From assembly GCA_051888795.1 (NCBI GenBank), contig JBJFCD010000199.1, forward strand, positions 1 to 64,000: a DNA stretch of 64,000 nt. Reading direction: 5' to 3'. This DNA comes from MD308 sp051888795. Lineage in GTDB: Bacteria > Bacillota > Clostridia > Lachnospirales > Lachnospiraceae. The notes beneath the pieces were generated by a model. The model was not told where the DNA came from. It made no database searches and was given only the letters and a program-made list of their open reading frames with translations. The position numbers were made by a program, and so were the translations under genes. This document shows, piece by piece, positions 63,086 through 64,000 of the stretch. Numbering within the stretch: the first letter of the stretch is position 1; every line of letters starts with the position of its first letter.

Positions 63086-64000
63086 ATGATATCTAATCAA
63101 ATACTTCAAAACACAATTGAAGGATTGAAAAGCATTGCAAGAATCGACTTCTGCGTTATGGACACTGATGGAAAATCTCTGGCAAGTACTTTTTCGGAAC
63201 AGAGCAATCATGAGGATGAAGTGTTATCTTTTGTCAACTCATCGGCAGATAGTCAAGTTGTGCAGGGATATCAGTTCTTTAAGATCTTCGATGAACATCA
63301 GTTGGAGTATATTCTTCTTGCCAATGGCGGCGGTGATGACGTTTATATGGTTGGTAAGATGGCAGCTTTTCAGATCCAGAATCTGCTGGTAGCCTATAAA
63401 GAGCGTTTTGATAAGGATAATTTTATTAAAAATCTTTTGCTGGATAATCTCCTTTTGGTTGATATTTATAACCGTGCCAAAAAATTACATATTGACACAG
63501 AAGTGAGACGTGTTATCTTTATTATTGAGACGAAGCATGAAAAGGACAGCAGTGCGCTTGATAATGTTCGCAGTCTTCTTGGAAGCAAGGCGCGGGATTT
63601 TGTGACTGCTGTGGATGAGAAGAATATTATTGTCGTTAAAGAACTTGATGCAAATGACGGTCATGTGGAATTGGAAAAGATTGCTCATAATTTCTATGAT
63701 ATTTTGAAAAATGATGGGGAAGAAGACGTTCTGATTGCATATGGTACAATTGTGAATGATATCAAAGAAGTGTCAAAATCATATAAAGAGGCAAAGCTTG
63801 CGTTGGATGTGGGAAAAATTTTCTTCTCTGAAAGAAATGTAATCGCATACAGTACGCTTGGAATCGGAAGATTGATCTATCAGCTGCCAATTCCGCTTTG
63901 CAAGATGTTTATAAGAGAGATTTTTGAGGGGAAATCACCGGATGATTTTGACGAAGAGACATTGACAACGATTAACAAATTCTTTGAAAACAATCTGAAT
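63086..64000 (+). CDS. CdaR/PucR-type transcriptional regulator, 5' part
   Basis: Open from ATG 63086 (GGAGGAG upstream) to the window end, 305 codons, no stop: the gene is truncated by the window. Residues 1-110 resemble the sugar-diacid/PucR N-terminal sensor domain (RIDFCVMDTDGKSLASTFSE, VYMVGKMAAFQIQNLL). Residues about 130-270 match the degenerate GGDEF-like middle domain (RRVIFIIETKHEKDSSALDN, YGTIVNDIKEVSKSYKEAKL). A C-terminal HTH_30 domain is expected beyond the edge but cannot be seen. The effector is unknown. A TATAAT at 62998-63003 is a possible -10. Confidence 0.75.
   Translation, partial: MISNQILQNTIEGLKSIARIDFCVMDTDGKSLASTFSEQSNHEDEVLSFVNSSADSQVVQGYQFFKIFDEHQLEYILLANGGGDDVYMVGKMAAFQIQNLLVAYKERFDKDNFIKNLLLDNLLLVDIYNRAKKLHIDTEVRRVIFIIETKHEKDSSALDNVRSLLGSKARDFVTAVDEKNIIVVKELDANDGHVELEKIAHNFYDILKNDGEEDVLIAYGTIVNDIKEVSKSYKEAKLALDVGKIFFSERNVIAYSTLGIGRLIYQLPIPLCKMFIREIFEGKSPDDFDEETLTTINKFFENNLN

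Overview
The window comes from a low-GC, spore-forming Firmicute, most probably a gut Lachnospiraceae (Ruminococcus/Mediterraneibacter/Dorea-like). Supporting points are an alpha/beta-type small acid-soluble spore protein, strong AGGAGG ribosome binding sites, many extended -10 (TGnTATAAT) promoters, a T-box-controlled trp operon, AddAB rather than RecBCD, and very large secreted Big_2/leucine-rich-repeat proteins without sortase signals. Species assignment is inference.

Layout. 1-640: the last bases of a 23S rRNA gene, its terminator, and tmRNA (ssrA) with its own promoter and terminator. 0.7-3.8 kb: a small conserved minus-strand protein, a LysR regulator, a C_GCAxxG_C_C redox-type protein and a TDT-family transporter. 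3.8-7.3 kb: a DnaJ-type co-chaperone and an OmpR/HisKA two-component pair. 7.3-10.1 kb: hisH-hisF, ung and an unknown membrane protein. 10.1-14.9 kb: a metal-homeostasis locus with a His-rich CPC-type P-type ATPase, an ArsR/SmtB repressor and a second P-type ATPase with an unusual CPS motif; palindromes lie before the first ATPase and before the repressor. 14.9-25.7 kb: TPR lipoprotein, hflX, an AraC regulator (minus strand), a DapF-like epimerase with Ser in place of the first catalytic Cys, and addB-addA.

25.8-52.5 kb is an accessory surface/signalling island and the most unusual part. A LytTR response regulator and a GHKL kinase are followed by three tandem membrane proteins. Their N-terminal membrane domains have diverged, but they share a coiled coil plus degenerate kinase-like module that is identical at the DNA level (415 nt in all three, 592 nt in the last two). 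An O-antigen-ligase-like membrane protein follows, then a run of secreted proteins: Big_2 proteins, a 2685-residue BspA-type LRR/vWA/Big_2 giant, a lipoprotein and a WSxWS-repeat protein. Four transcription units here start with the same upstream box (core GTGCAAATTGTGACAAAAAT), always 63-64 nt before an extended -10 and without a good -35. This looks like an activator-dependent local regulon, for which the LytTR regulator is the obvious candidate (inference). Two of the giants also share a 411-nt identical 3' end, so sequence exchange recurs across the island.

52.6-59.4 kb: a T-box leader with a Trp (TGG) specifier controls the complete operon trpE-G-D-C-F-B-A, with tight or overlapping junctions and a terminator. 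59.4-61.7 kb: a PadR repressor operon with a self-operator, a HAAS-domain protein, a DUF4097-like protein and a PspC-domain protein, resembling an envelope-stress module. 61.8-64 kb: an alpha/beta SASP, a divergent WecG/TagA-family protein, and the 5' part of a CdaR/PucR-type regulator that runs off the window end.
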